This document shows, in pieces, positions 51,999 to 60,767 of a stretch of 64,000 nucleotides of DNA. Below the pieces are notes generated by a model. The model worked only from the letters and a program-made list of their open reading frames with translations, was not told the origin of the DNA and ran no database searches. The number at the start of each line of letters is the position of its first letter. Within the stretch, counting starts at the first letter, position 1. The translations under genes were made by a program, and so were the position numbers. Source of the DNA: Amycolatopsis benzoatilytica AK 16/65 (GTDB taxonomy: Bacteria; Actinomycetota; Actinomycetes; Mycobacteriales; Pseudonocardiaceae); contig NZ_KB912942.1 of the NCBI RefSeq assembly GCF_000383915.1, forward strand, positions 2,082,561-2,146,560, read 5' to 3'.

Positions 51999-52110
51999 GG
52001 AGAGCGGCGGGTGGGTTCTGCCGCCGGGGATTGTGTGGCTGTCCTGCTGGCGAGGGGGTTGAGCCGGGACTCGGAGTCGGTGCCGGGCGAGGTTCCTGGG
52101 CCGCCCGGCG

Positions 52111-53085
52111 TCACAGGTCCAGCACGAGCCGCGGCGAGCACGCTCGCGACACGCAGATCATCATCGCGTCGTTCGCCGCTTGTTCGTCGTCGGTCAGGAC
52201 GGAATCGCGGTGGTCGGGAACGCCGTCGAGGACGGTCGTCTCGCAGGTGCCGCAGGTCCCCTCCCGGCAGGACGACAGCACTTGGATCCCTTCGGCCTCG
52301 ACGACGTCGAGCACGGATTGGCCAGCGGGCACGGTCAGCGCGATCCCGGTCCGCGCCAGCTCGATCTCGAAGGACTCGCGCGGTCCGTCGTCCGCGCCGG
52401 TCTTCGGAGCGAAGCGTTCGACGTGCAGAGCGCCGCGTGGCCACCGGCTGCACTCTCGCTCGACGGCGGCCAGCAGCGGCTCTGGCCCGCAGCAGTACAC
52501 CGCGATGTGTTCCGCGTTCTGACCGGGAGCGGCCAGGATGTCGGCCAAGTCGAGCAGACCTGTCTCGTCCTGCGGACACATCGACACGTTGCCGGGATAC
52601 TGCTCGTCGAGTTGGTCGCGGAAGGCCATGGAGGTGCGGGTGCGCCCGCCGTAGACAAGCCGCCAGCCCGCGCCGACGGCCTCGGCCCGGATGATCATCG
52701 GCAGGATCGGCGTGATACCGATTCCGCCCGCGATGAAGACGTACTCTTTTGCTTCCACGAGCGGGAAGTGGTTGCGCGGCCCTCGCACGCGCACGGTGTC
52801 TCCCTCGGCAAGATTGTCGTGGACATACGCGGAACCGCCGCGGCCGTCCGGTTCGCGCAGGACGGCGATCTTCCAGACCGGGCGCTCCGCCGGGTCGCCG
52901 CAGAGTGAGTACTGGCGGGTGCGCCCGCCTTCGAAGACGAGGTCGATGTGCGCACCTGGTTCCCAGGGCGGGAGATCGTCGCCGTCGGCACTGCGCAGGG
53001 TCAGCTGGACGATGCCGTCGGCCACGAGTTCTTTCTTCTCCAGCACAAGGTCCAGTTCGGCGTCGCTGTGAAGGGTGGCGTTCAT
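52111..53085 (-). CDS. VanB-type reductase of an aromatic Rieske oxygenase
   Basis: 324 residues: flavin domain (RQYSLCGDP), NAD domain (IAGGIGITPILPMI, YCCGPEPLLAAVE) and C-terminal [2Fe-2S] ferredoxin with Cys273, Cys278, Cys281 and Cys311 (SCREGTCGTCETT ... MICVS). Supplies electrons to the VanA-like oxygenase two genes upstream in one operon; ATGA overlap with the small gene before it. FNN: the pair demethylates or hydroxylates an aromatic acid. Confidence 0.93.
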   Translation of the reverse strand: MNATLHSDAELDLVLEKKELVADGIVQLTLRSADGDDLPPWEPGAHIDLVFEGGRTRQYSLCGDPAERPVWKIAVLREPDGRGGSAYVHDNLAEGDTVRVRGPRNHFPLVEAKEYVFIAGGIGITPILPMIIRAEAVGAGWRLVYGGRTRTSMAFRDQLDEQYPGNVSMCPQDETGLLDLADILAAPGQNAEHIAVYCCGPEPLLAAVERECSRWPRGALHVERFAPKTGADDGPRESFEIELARTGIALTVPAGQSVLDVVEAEGIQVLSSCREGTCGTCETTVLDGVPDHRDSVLTDDEQAANDAMMICVSRACSPRLVLDL

Positions 53086-53366
53086 TGTTTGTTCCTGGTG
53101 GTGTCAGCAGATGCCAGGATCGGCTCGGGTGTCGAGGCGGACGGAGGTTGCGCGGCCGGGTTCGGCAGCGGCGGGGGCAGGTGGCCTTCGGGATGGGAGA
53201 GAAGCCACTCCCACAGCTCGACCGGGTCGTCGAAGATCCGTTCGCTGCCGCAATGGCAGACCGCGCGCAGCTGGTCGGTGCCCAGCACCCAATGGATCCG
53301 GTAGACGCGGCTTCCGTTGAGCACCGGCGGCGCCGCGGGAATGCCGCCCTCGTACGCGCTGGTCAT
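53082..53366 (-). CDS. 94-residue protein between VanA- and VanB-like genes
   Basis: Starts and ends with ATGA overlaps to the oxygenase and reductase, so it is made with both. The sequence has VYRIHWVLGTDQLRAVCHCG, SERIFDDPVELWEWLLSHPE, GH, then a Pro-rich tail. C-x-C-G followed by DPVELWEWLLSHPEGH looks like a small metal- or cofactor-binding module. No function known to me; an assembly, electron-transfer or regulatory subunit is possible. Confidence 0.75.
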   Translation of the reverse strand: MTSAYEGGIPAAPPVLNGSRVYRIHWVLGTDQLRAVCHCGSERIFDDPVELWEWLLSHPEGHLPPPLPNPAAQPPSASTPEPILASADTTRNKQ

Positions 53367-54427
53367 CGAGCCGGCGCAGCGGGCGCGTTGTGCGGAGCCT
53401 GGCCGGCCATGCGAGCGAGCATGCGGCGGGCAGCGAGGCCGCCGGTGTCGATGTTGATCGAGAGTTCCTGGTAGCCCTCGGGTTCGTGCTGGATCACCTT
53501 CTCCAGGACGTCGAGCGCCTCGACGTCCTGGAGAACGACGGTGCGGTTGTTCTCGGCCAGGAAGCGGGAGACGTCTTCGTCGTCCAGGGCGAAGTCGCGC
53601 GCCACCATCCAGAAATCGTGGGTGGAGTGTTCGGTCTCCGGGGTGATCGCGTAGACGACCTCGACGTGGAAAGCGTCCGGGTCGGTTCCGTCGGCGCCCG
53701 GCACGGAGCCGACCGGGGCGATCCGGCTGTGCAGCTTGTACAGGCAGGGCGGGCTGTACTCGATGTCCTGCCAGCGGGCGATCCGTCCCTGCAGGCCGGT
53801 TGATTTCGCGTAGAACGGCGGGCATTCGGCGTCGTCCATGTGCCGGGAGACGTAGACGATGCCGGCGTCGTCGTCGACTTCGGTCGAGATCGGGGTGGAG
53901 GCTACCTCGGGCGTGCCGATGTACCCGCCGTGCAGGTAGGTCTCGTGGGAGAGGTCGAGGAGATTGTCGACGAGCAGCGAGAAGCGGGCCTGCAACGGTT
54001 CCATCCCGCGCACCGTCGTGTAGTCCGGAGAGTCGAGATACGAGGCTCGGCGGATGCGTGCCGGGTCCGCGAGTGCGGCGTCGCCGATCCAGATCCAGAC
54101 CAGCGAGTCCAGTTCGACGACCGGGTACGGGGTGAGCCGTGCGGTGCGCGGCACACGCGTCTGACCCGGGACTGCGACGCATTTGCCGTCGCTGCCGTAG
54201 GTGAAGCCGTGGTAGCCGCAGACGACATTGCCCTCGACCAGCCGAGAAGGCGCTTGTGACAACGGGAACCGCCGGTGCACGCATCGGTCGGAGTTGGCGA
54301 CGACCTGGCCGGACTCGGTGCGCCAGAACAGGATCGGCTCGCCGCAGATGGTGCGGGCGAACAGCTCGTGCTTGATTTCGCAGCTGTAGGCAGCGACGTA
54401 CCACTGGTTGTGCGGGGTCGTCGTCAT
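53363..54427 (-). CDS. VanA-like Rieske aromatic oxygenase (probable O-demethylase)
   Basis: 354 residues. Rieske motif C49-V-H51 ... C70-G-Y-H73, then mononuclear iron site DNLLDLSHETYLH with His161 and His166. Length and NQWYVAAY start match vanillate O-demethylase / toluenesulfonate methyl-monooxygenase alpha subunits. AGAGGAC upstream of ATG 54427. Uses O2 and reduced VanB to remove a methyl group (vanillate to protocatechuate + formaldehyde in the archetype). Substrate here inferred, perhaps vanillate formed from ferulate by the neighbouring cou-like genes. Confidence 0.9.
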   Translation of the reverse strand: MTTTPHNQWYVAAYSCEIKHELFARTICGEPILFWRTESGQVVANSDRCVHRRFPLSQAPSRLVEGNVVCGYHGFTYGSDGKCVAVPGQTRVPRTARLTPYPVVELDSLVWIWIGDAALADPARIRRASYLDSPDYTTVRGMEPLQARFSLLVDNLLDLSHETYLHGGYIGTPEVASTPISTEVDDDAGIVYVSRHMDDAECPPFYAKSTGLQGRIARWQDIEYSPPCLYKLHSRIAPVGSVPGADGTDPDAFHVEVVYAITPETEHSTHDFWMVARDFALDDEDVSRFLAENNRTVVLQDVEALDVLEKVIQHEPEGYQELSINIDTGGLAARRMLARMAGQAPHNAPAAPAR

Positions 54428-54575
54428 TGACGAGGTCCTCTCCGCTTCTCGTTTCGTCGGACTCGGTTCTCCGGCGTCGGGCGACCAGCCGGTCCGTCGA
54501 GGATGCGGCGGCCGGCGATCGGAGTGAACCTGCGTTCTCAGAAAATGGAAGGCCGGTCCGGTGCCACGGGCTGGC
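54428..54575 (-). promoter_or_regulatory. promoter region of the VanA operon
   Basis: 148-bp gap between IclR stop and VanA start, on one strand; a separate promoter is likely here. No clear palindrome seen. Confidence 0.4.
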
Positions 54576-55346
54576 TCATGACGAGCTGGCGAGCGTCCGG
54601 CTAATCGCTCTCGCGCTGGTACGCACCAGGGGTGCCAAGGACTGGACGGTGGCGGTGCCGTGGCGCACGACGAGGGAAACGGCCGCGACTACCTCTCCCC
54701 GGCCGTTCTCGACCGGCGCGGCGACGGAGATCGCGTCGAGGGTCACCTGGCGGTCGCTGACCGCGTACCCGTCGCGCCGGACGTCGGCCAACATCCGGCG
54801 CAGGCGGAGCGGGTCGGTGACGGTACGAGGGGTGAAGCGCTCGATTCTGCTGTCGAGCACGGCCGTCTGGATCTCGTCGGGTGCGTGGGCGAGCAGCGAT
54901 AGCCCGACTCCGGTCGCGGTCAGCGCGAAACGCCCTCCTACGCGGGTGAGGACCGGCACTGCGCCGGAGCCGGCGATGCGTTCGACGAAGATCAGCTCGG
55001 TGCCCTCGCGCACCGCGAGCTGTACGTTTTCCCGGGTGATCTGCGAGAGGTCTTCCAGGTACGGCAAAGCAAGCTCGCGCAGCCCTTGTCCGCGGGGCGC
55101 AAGCGAACCCAGCTCCCACAGCCGCAATCCGATGCGGTAACGGCCGTCTGCGCCGCGTTCCAGCGCACCCCACTGGTTGAGGACGGCGACCAACCGGTGG
55201 GTGGTCGACAACGGCAGCCCAGACAGGCGCGACAGCTGGCTCACGGTGTGCTGCGGCGTCGCGACGGTGAACAGGTCGAGCAGGGCGAGCGCTCTGCTGA
55301 CCACCGGGCCGGTCGGGCCTGCCGGATGTCCGCGTCGGGAGGTCAT
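54576..55346 (-). CDS. IclR-family transcriptional regulator
   Basis: 256 residues. N-terminal HTH: VVSRALALLDLF, HTVSQLSRLSGLPLSTTHRL, YRIGLRLWELG; C-terminal IclR effector domain (DGYAVSDRQVTLDAISVAAP, then VRTSARAISRTL). Coupled to the CoA ligase gene by ATGA, so it is made when that pathway is on. IclR proteins (PcaR, PcaU, HmgR) commonly control aromatic catabolism; it may control the VanA operon just downstream. Confidence 0.9.
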   Translation of the reverse strand: MTSRRGHPAGPTGPVVSRALALLDLFTVATPQHTVSQLSRLSGLPLSTTHRLVAVLNQWGALERGADGRYRIGLRLWELGSLAPRGQGLRELALPYLEDLSQITRENVQLAVREGTELIFVERIAGSGAVPVLTRVGGRFALTATGVGLSLLAHAPDEIQTAVLDSRIERFTPRTVTDPLRLRRMLADVRRDGYAVSDRQVTLDAISVAAPVENGRGEVVAAVSLVVRHGTATVQSLAPLVRTSARAISRTLASSS

Positions 55347-56917
55347 CGGCTCGGGGCCTGGCTCCGGAGAAGCCGGCGAAGGACTTTCCCGCTGGGGGAT
55401 TTGGGGATCTCGTCGACGAACTCGACCTCGCGGATCTTTTTGTACGGCGCGACCCGCTCGGCGACCCAGTCCATCAGGGCTTGGGCATCGGTCGGACCTG
55501 CGGCGACCACGACTGCCTTGGGCGCTTCGCCGCCTTCCCGGTGCGGCACGCCGACGACCGCGGCGTCGAGGACGTCCGGATGTGTCAGCAGCACTGATTC
55601 AAGTTCGGCGGGGGCGATCTGATAGCCCTTGTACTTGATCAGTTCCTTGAGGCGGTCCACCACCCAATAGTGCCCGGCCTCGTCGATTCGGACGATGTCG
55701 CCGGTGCGCAGCCACTTTCCGTCGACGATCGTCTCCGCGCTGGCTTGAGGATTGTCCAGATAACCGCGCATCACTTGCGGTCCGGACACCCACAGCTCGC
55801 CCGGCTGCCCGGGCGCGGAGTCCTCGCCGGTGGCGGGGTCGACGAGGCGGGCTTCGGTGTTCGGGACGAGCCTGCCGACCGACCCGGCAGGGGTGGTCGG
55901 GAACTCCTCGTCGGGGACGAAGTTGGTGCCCGGACTGGCTTCGGTCATCCCATACCCTTGCCGGATCAGGACGCCGATGCGGCTCTCGGCCCGCTCGGCG
56001 ACGTTCACGTCGAGCGGTGCCGCGCCGCAGATGCCGCGTTGCAGCGACGACAGGTCGTATCGGTCGACCTCGGGTGCCGAGGCCAGCGCGAGGACTATCG
56101 GCGGCGCCAGGAACGCCCTTGTCACCCGGTAGTCCTGCACCATCTGCAGGTAAGCCGCCAGCGAGTACTTGGGCAGCGTCACGATCGTCGCCCCAGCGCG
56201 CAGCGCGGTCGCCAGAATGATCACGAAGCCGTAGATGTGGAAGAAGGGCAACGCAGCCGATACCACGTCAGCGGAGCCGACGTGCCACCCCGCGGCGTTC
56301 TGCTCCAGGTTCGCGACCACGTTGCGGTGGGTCAGCATCACTCCTTTCGGGAGGCCGGTCGTGCCGCTGGAGAACGGCAGGACTGCCAGGGCGGTGGCCG
56401 GATCGATCTCGAGGTCCGGCGGCGTCCGGCGGCTGGTGAGCAGTTTGGCGAACGGCGTGCCCGGACCCGGCCAATCCGCGCTGCTGTCGAGGACCAGGTG
56501 GTGCGGCGTTCCGGCGGACAGTGCGGCGTCGGCCGCTTTCGGCGCCGACGCCGCGGAGCTGACGACTGCCTTGGCTTTCGCCAGGGCGAGTTGCTTAGTC
56601 AGCTCCTCGCCGGTCAGGACCGGGTTCATCGGCGCGACCGCGGCACCAGCCCGCAAGACGGCGTAAACGGCGAGCGCATACCTGGGCTGATTGTGGCTCA
56701 GGACAGCGACGACATCGCCAGGACCGACGCCGAGTTCGGCGAGCCCGGCCGCCGCGGCGTCCACCCCGTCAGCGAGGTCGCGATAGGAAAGGCGTTCTCC
56801 GCTGAGGGCGTCGACGAGGGCGGTCTTGTCCCCGTGTTCCCGAGCGTGTTCGAGCACGTGCTCGACGAGTGTGCCGCCAGGGATTTCTACGTCGGGAAAG
56901 CTGCTGCGGTAGATCAC
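55343..56917 (-). CDS. 4-coumarate--CoA ligase-type acyl-CoA synthetase
   Basis: 524 residues. Motifs: LPFSSGTTGLPKGVMLTHRN (Box I), GYGMTEASPGTN (A5), WLRTGDIVRIDEAGHYWVVD, RLKELIKYKGYQIAPAELES and catalytic Lys near the end in PKSPSGKVLRRLL. GEICI-like segment reads QRGICGAAPLD. This is plant/actinobacterial 4CL, activating hydroxycinnamates to CoA thioesters. The CouL counterpart in the cou-like set. 39 bp behind MaoC. Confidence 0.9.
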   Translation of the reverse strand: MIYRSSFPDVEIPGGTLVEHVLEHAREHGDKTALVDALSGERLSYRDLADGVDAAAAGLAELGVGPGDVVAVLSHNQPRYALAVYAVLRAGAAVAPMNPVLTGEELTKQLALAKAKAVVSSAASAPKAADAALSAGTPHHLVLDSSADWPGPGTPFAKLLTSRRTPPDLEIDPATALAVLPFSSGTTGLPKGVMLTHRNVVANLEQNAAGWHVGSADVVSAALPFFHIYGFVIILATALRAGATIVTLPKYSLAAYLQMVQDYRVTRAFLAPPIVLALASAPEVDRYDLSSLQRGICGAAPLDVNVAERAESRIGVLIRQGYGMTEASPGTNFVPDEEFPTTPAGSVGRLVPNTEARLVDPATGEDSAPGQPGELWVSGPQVMRGYLDNPQASAETIVDGKWLRTGDIVRIDEAGHYWVVDRLKELIKYKGYQIAPAELESVLLTHPDVLDAAVVGVPHREGGEAPKAVVVAAGPTDAQALMDWVAERVAPYKKIREVEFVDEIPKSPSGKVLRRLLRSQAPSR

Positions 56918-56956
56918 GAAGACTCCTCGCTGAGCCGCGATCGCAGGGCAGGCGGG

Positions 56957-57412
56957 TCAGGGGTAGAACCGGAAGACCGGCCGCGCCACGCACGCGGGCT
57001 TGTCCGCGTTCTCGATTTCGACGGTCACGTCGCCGGTGAGCTGGACGCCGCCGCCGGCGACCTGCTCGACTTTCGACAGCGAGCCCACTGCGCGAATCCG
57101 CGCGCCTGCCGGAACCGGAGCGGGGAAGCGGACCTTCTCCAGTCCGTAGTTGACCTTCGTCCGGACGCCGGTGACGTCGAGGAGGTCGGTCCACAAGGGA
57201 ATGAGCAGCGACAGGGTCAGGTAGCCGTGCGCGATCGGTCCGCCGAACGGCCCGTCCTTGGCGCGCTCGACGTCGGTGTGGATCCATTGGTAGTCGTGGG
57301 TCGCGTCGGCGAACTGGTCGATCATCGACTGGGTCACCTCGATCCAGCCGCTCGTGCCCAGCGCGCTGCCTTCGAGCGCGGGCAGGTCCTCGATAGGCAC
57401 CGTTGTCGTCAT
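56957..57412 (-). CDS. MaoC-type enoyl-CoA hydratase
   Basis: 151 residues, hot-dog fold, with FADATHDYQWIHTDVERAKD (the hydratase D...H motif), PFGGPIAHGYLTLSLLIPLW and a final FRFYP strand. Adds water to the 2-enoyl-CoA from the ligase. Overlaps the amidohydrolase stop as ATGA. Fits the CouM-type hydratase step. Confidence 0.88.
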   Translation of the reverse strand: MTTTVPIEDLPALEGSALGTSGWIEVTQSMIDQFADATHDYQWIHTDVERAKDGPFGGPIAHGYLTLSLLIPLWTDLLDVTGVRTKVNYGLEKVRFPAPVPAGARIRAVGSLSKVEQVAGGGVQLTGDVTVEIENADKPACVARPVFRFYP

Positions 57413-58311
57413 CCGGATTCCTCCTGGTCGAGCAGACCGAGCGCACGCACCGCGTTGGCCTTCAGGATCTTGGGCCGCACGTGGTCTTTGATGTCGAGCT
57501 TGGCGAAGTCGGCGCGCCAGCGGTCCGGGGTGATGAGCGGGTAGTCGGATCCAAACAGGACTTTGTCCTGCAACAGGGTGTTGGCGTAGTGCACGAGTTG
57601 CGGCGGGAAGTATTTCGGCGACCACCCGGACAGGTCGATGTACACCTTGGGCTTGTGGGTGGCCACCGCGAGCGCCTCGTCCTGCCAGGGGAATGACGGG
57701 TGCGCCATGATGATGGTCAGCTCGGGGAAATCCACTGCGACGTCGTCGAGCAGCATGGGGTTCGAGAGCCCTAGCCGGATCCCGCCGCCGCCGGGCAGTC
57801 CCGCGCCGATCCCGGTCTGCCCGGTGTGGAACAGCGCCGGCACGCCGAGTTCCTGTGCGACCTCGAGCAGCGGATAGGCGGTGCGGTCGTTCGGTGCGAA
57901 ACCCTGGATCGACGGGTGGAACTTGATGCCGCGCATGCCGTGGCGCTCCACGAGGCTCCGGAATCGGCGGGCGCCCGCGACGCCCTTCGCCGGATCGACG
58001 CTGGCGAACGGGATCAAGGCGTCCGGATGCTCCGAGGCGGCCTGGGCGATTTCCTCATTGGACAATGCCGTATGCCCAGTCGCCGCCTCGATGTCGACGG
58101 TGAACACGACCGCGGCGGTCTTGCGCTCCCGGTAGTACGCAGCGGTTTCGGCCAAGGTCGGTGCCCGATGATCGGCGGCGAAGTATTTGGCCGACGCCGC
58201 GACAAGGTCGTCGGGCAGCGAGAGATGCCCGTGGCTGTCGATCTCGACGTGCGCGTGCACGTCGATGGCTTCGAGCGAGGCGATGTCGAGCTTCCGGGCT
58301 GGCGTGCTCAC
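57409..58311 (-). CDS. amidohydrolase-2-family protein (CouO-like C-C hydrolase)
   Basis: 300 residues from GTG 58311, overlapping the SDR stop as GTGA. Metal site: DVHAHVE (His19, His21), RGIKFHPSIQGF (Lys/His), ALFHTGQTG, IIMAHPSFPWQDEAL and VLFGSDYPLITP (Asp). In the Rhodococcus cou pathway an amidohydrolase cleaves the aryl-beta-keto-propionyl-CoA to the aromatic acid; this gene has the same family and neighbours. Function by analogy. Confidence 0.88.
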   Translation of the reverse strand: MSTPARKLDIASLEAIDVHAHVEIDSHGHLSLPDDLVAASAKYFAADHRAPTLAETAAYYRERKTAAVVFTVDIEAATGHTALSNEEIAQAASEHPDALIPFASVDPAKGVAGARRFRSLVERHGMRGIKFHPSIQGFAPNDRTAYPLLEVAQELGVPALFHTGQTGIGAGLPGGGGIRLGLSNPMLLDDVAVDFPELTIIMAHPSFPWQDEALAVATHKPKVYIDLSGWSPKYFPPQLVHYANTLLQDKVLFGSDYPLITPDRWRADFAKLDIKDHVRPKILKANAVRALGLLDQEESG

Positions 58312-59225
58312 GACGCGTCCTCCGCGGGCGGCTCGGGGAGCTTTTCCCCGACGGTTTGCTGATGGTCGGCGAAGATCGTGGGCCAGGCCTGCGCGATCGC
58401 GTCGGCGCTCCATCCGCCGTCCGCGTAGGCCGCCACTGTCTGCACCGGGTGCGTCCACAGGCTCAGCCGGTCTCCGCCGACGCCGATCGCCTGGCCGGTT
58501 ATGCCGGACGCGGCATCGGAGGCGAGGAAGGTGACCAGCCCGGCGGCGTCTTCCGGCGTGCCGAACGCGAGCGCGCGGCGGGCGAACGGCGGCATCGCTT
58601 CGCCTGCTCGCATCTTCTGGACATAGGGGCTCAGCGCCGGGATGGTCTCGGTCATCGCGGTCGCGGCGACCGGCACCAGCGCGTTCACCGTGACTTTGGC
58701 CTTGGCGAGCTCCATCGCCCAGGTGCGGACGAAGCCGACAATGCCGGCCTTGGCTGCCGAGTAGTTCGTCTGCCCGAAGTTGCCGCGTTGTCCGGCGGGG
58801 GAGCCGACGAGGATCAATCGGCCGCCGTCGCCCTGCTCGCGGAACCGGACCGCGGCCGCACGGGCACAGGTAAAAGTGCCGCGGAGATGCACCTGGACGA
58901 CGGCGTCGAAGTCGGCGTCGGTCATCTTCCAGAGCACTCTGTCGCGCAGGATGCCGGCGTTGGTCACCATGACGTCCAGCCGGCCGAACTCGGCTACCGC
59001 GCGCTCGACCAGGGCATCCGCTGCTTCGCTCGTGCCGATCGCCGCCACCTCCGCGACCGCACGTCCTCCTGACGCGACGATCTCCTTGACCGCGGCGTCC
59101 GCTGCCGCGGCATCCACATCGTTGACGACCACGGCCGCGCCGGCTGCGGCCAGGTCTCTCGCGTACGCCAGTCCGAGACCTCGTCCGCTCCCGGTGACGA
59201 CCGCGACCTTTCCGTGCAGGTCCAT
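58308..59225 (-). CDS. short-chain dehydrogenase (CouN-like)
   Basis: 305 residues from ATG 59225 (AAGGAGG upstream). TGSGRGLG (11-18), TNAG (88-91), Ser142, Tyr155 and Lys159 (NYSAAKAGIVG); a ~45-residue extension after the core (DGGWSADAIAQAWPTIF). Probably oxidises the 3-hydroxy-acyl-CoA from MaoC to the beta-keto ester. First gene of the minus-strand set, next to the MarR operator. Confidence 0.88.
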   Translation of the reverse strand: MDLHGKVAVVTGSGRGLGLAYARDLAAAGAAVVVNDVDAAAADAAVKEIVASGGRAVAEVAAIGTSEAADALVERAVAEFGRLDVMVTNAGILRDRVLWKMTDADFDAVVQVHLRGTFTCARAAAVRFREQGDGGRLILVGSPAGQRGNFGQTNYSAAKAGIVGFVRTWAMELAKAKVTVNALVPVAATAMTETIPALSPYVQKMRAGEAMPPFARRALAFGTPEDAAGLVTFLASDAASGITGQAIGVGGDRLSLWTHPVQTVAAYADGGWSADAIAQAWPTIFADHQQTVGEKLPEPPAEDAS

Positions 59226-59264
59226 CGCTCTCTCCTCCTTGAGGGGGCAAACCATGAATAACCA

Positions 59265-59289
59265 CAATCATTGAGAATGTCAATGATTG
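59265..59289. promoter_or_regulatory. MarR operator CAATCATTG-N7-CAATGATTG
   Basis: Perfect 9-bp arms, 25 bp overall, between the divergent SDR and MarR genes. A weaker outer pair CCACAAT (59262) / ATTGTGG (59302) surrounds it. Confidence 0.78.
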
Positions 59290-59792
59290 ATGTCTTGAGG
59301 TATTGTGGCGAAGGGTCCGAGCGAGGGGAGTCCGCGATCAGCAGCGCGAACGCAGTGTCCAGCGGTGCGGGGGTGCCGCCCGTGCTCGCTGGCCGGCTCG
59401 GCTATCTCCTGGCCCGAGTGGGCGGCCGGGTCGTGCGCGACCTCAACAAGACCTTGGCGTCCTTCGGGTTGCGCAGTCGCCACTACACCGCGCTCCTTCT
59501 GGCGGCCGACGGGGCCGGGCTCGCGCAGCGCGACCTGGCCGGCGTCCTGGGCCTCGATCCCAGTGCGGTAGTCGCGATCGTCGACGACCTCGTCCGCGAC
59601 GGCCTGGTCCGGCGGGAGCCGCATCCCGGCGACCGGCGCACGCGCCTGGTGGCGGCGACAGACGCGGGCCGGGCCCGGCTCGCCGAGGTGCAGGAATCGG
59701 TGAACGCGATCGACGAGGCTCTGGTAGCCGATCTCAATGCGGCGGAGCTGGAGATCGTGTGCGCGTTTCTCGAGCGCAACGCCGTTGACTGA
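59283..59792 (+). CDS. MarR-family transcriptional regulator (CouR-like)
   Basis: The wHTH domain is clear: TLASFGLRSRHYTALLLAAD, LAQRDLAGVLGLDPSAVVAIVDDL, RREPHPGDRRTRLVAATDAG. The start is uncertain: ATG 59283 lies inside the operator, and the domain itself needs only sequence from about 59390. GGGGAG sits near 59323 but no standard start follows it. In Rhodococcus the cou genes are repressed by the MarR protein CouR, released by p-coumaroyl-CoA; this gene has the same place. Confidence 0.87.
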   Translation: MIDVLRYCGEGSERGESAISSANAVSSGAGVPPVLAGRLGYLLARVGGRVVRDLNKTLASFGLRSRHYTALLLAADGAGLAQRDLAGVLGLDPSAVVAIVDDLVRDGLVRREPHPGDRRTRLVAATDAGRARLAEVQESVNAIDEALVADLNAAELEIVCAFLERNAVD

Positions 59793-60011
59793 AGGCCCGC
59801 CCGAGAGAAATGAATTGTGCTGGGGTGAACTCGCCAACGGCGAACTCCGCCATGACGGTCGTCTCCCCGGACGCGGCCGGTTCTCTGGATCGCGTCTGCC
59901 CGGCCGCCCGCTGAGCGTCCGGTCGCGGCACGCCGGTTCCGCGGGGCAACCGCCTGTGGTGTTCGCGAAATTCGGTGGCTAGGACGGGTTGCGGCTGGGC
60001 AGGATGCCGGT

Positions 60012-60644
60012 GTGGATGTCGTGACCGTACCGTTCGTGCTGACCTGCCTGGCCATCGTGGTCGCCCCGGGCCCCTCGCTCGCGGTGATCGTCAACCGGGC
60101 GTTGCGCTCGGGGCGGGTGGCCGGCTACGCGACGGTCGCGGGCAACACCACCGGCCTGGTGTTCTGGGCGGCCGCTTCGGCGCTGGGCCTCACGGCCCTG
60201 GTCCGGGCTTCGGAGGTCGCGTTCGTGGTGCTCAAGGTCGTGGGCGCGGCGTATCTGTGCTGGCTCGGCTTTCAGTCCCTGCGCCGGTCCCGGGTCCGGT
60301 CGGCCCAGCCGGATGCGCCGGAGGCGGCCCCGGCCGGCGTATTCGCCGCCTTTCGCGCGGGACTGATCGCCAACGTGTCCAATCCCAAGGCGGCGGCGCT
60401 GTACCTGGCGCTGCTGCCGCAGTTCATCCCGGCGCACAGCGCAGTGCTGGGTGCCACGATGACCTTGGCCGGCGTGCAGATGGTCATCAGCGCTGCCTGG
60501 TACAGCGTGGTGGTCACTCTGGTGAGCGCGGTGCGCCGCCTGCTGTCTCGTCCGCCGGTACGGGCGCGGCTCGACCAGCTCAGCGGTGTCGTGCTCATCG
60601 GACTCGGGCTCCGGATGGCCACTCTTTCCCGCGCGGCGCTCTAG
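60012..60644 (+). CDS. LysE-family exporter
   Basis: 210 residues from GTG 60012. Six-helix LysE/RhtB exporter: PFVLTCLAIVVAPGPSLAVI with the family PGP motif, GRVAGYATVAGNTTGL, VLKVVGAAYLCWLGFQSLR, GLIANVSNPKAAALYLALLPQF. Exports amino acids or related metabolites. Single gene between MarR and the convergent TetR. The 219 bp before it shows nothing else. Confidence 0.88.
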   Translation: MDVVTVPFVLTCLAIVVAPGPSLAVIVNRALRSGRVAGYATVAGNTTGLVFWAAASALGLTALVRASEVAFVVLKVVGAAYLCWLGFQSLRRSRVRSAQPDAPEAAPAGVFAAFRAGLIANVSNPKAAALYLALLPQFIPAHSAVLGATMTLAGVQMVISAAWYSVVVTLVSAVRRLLSRPPVRARLDQLSGVVLIGLGLRMATLSRAAL

Positions 60645-60767
60645 CTGCGGGAAACGCTGTTGGGAACGCAGCGGGCGCGGTCGGGCATGCTGCGGCGAAG
60701 GTGTGAGAGTCGATCTTCTGATGTCGGTATGGCCAGTGCAACCGCACGCGAGCCTGCTTCAGAGCGC

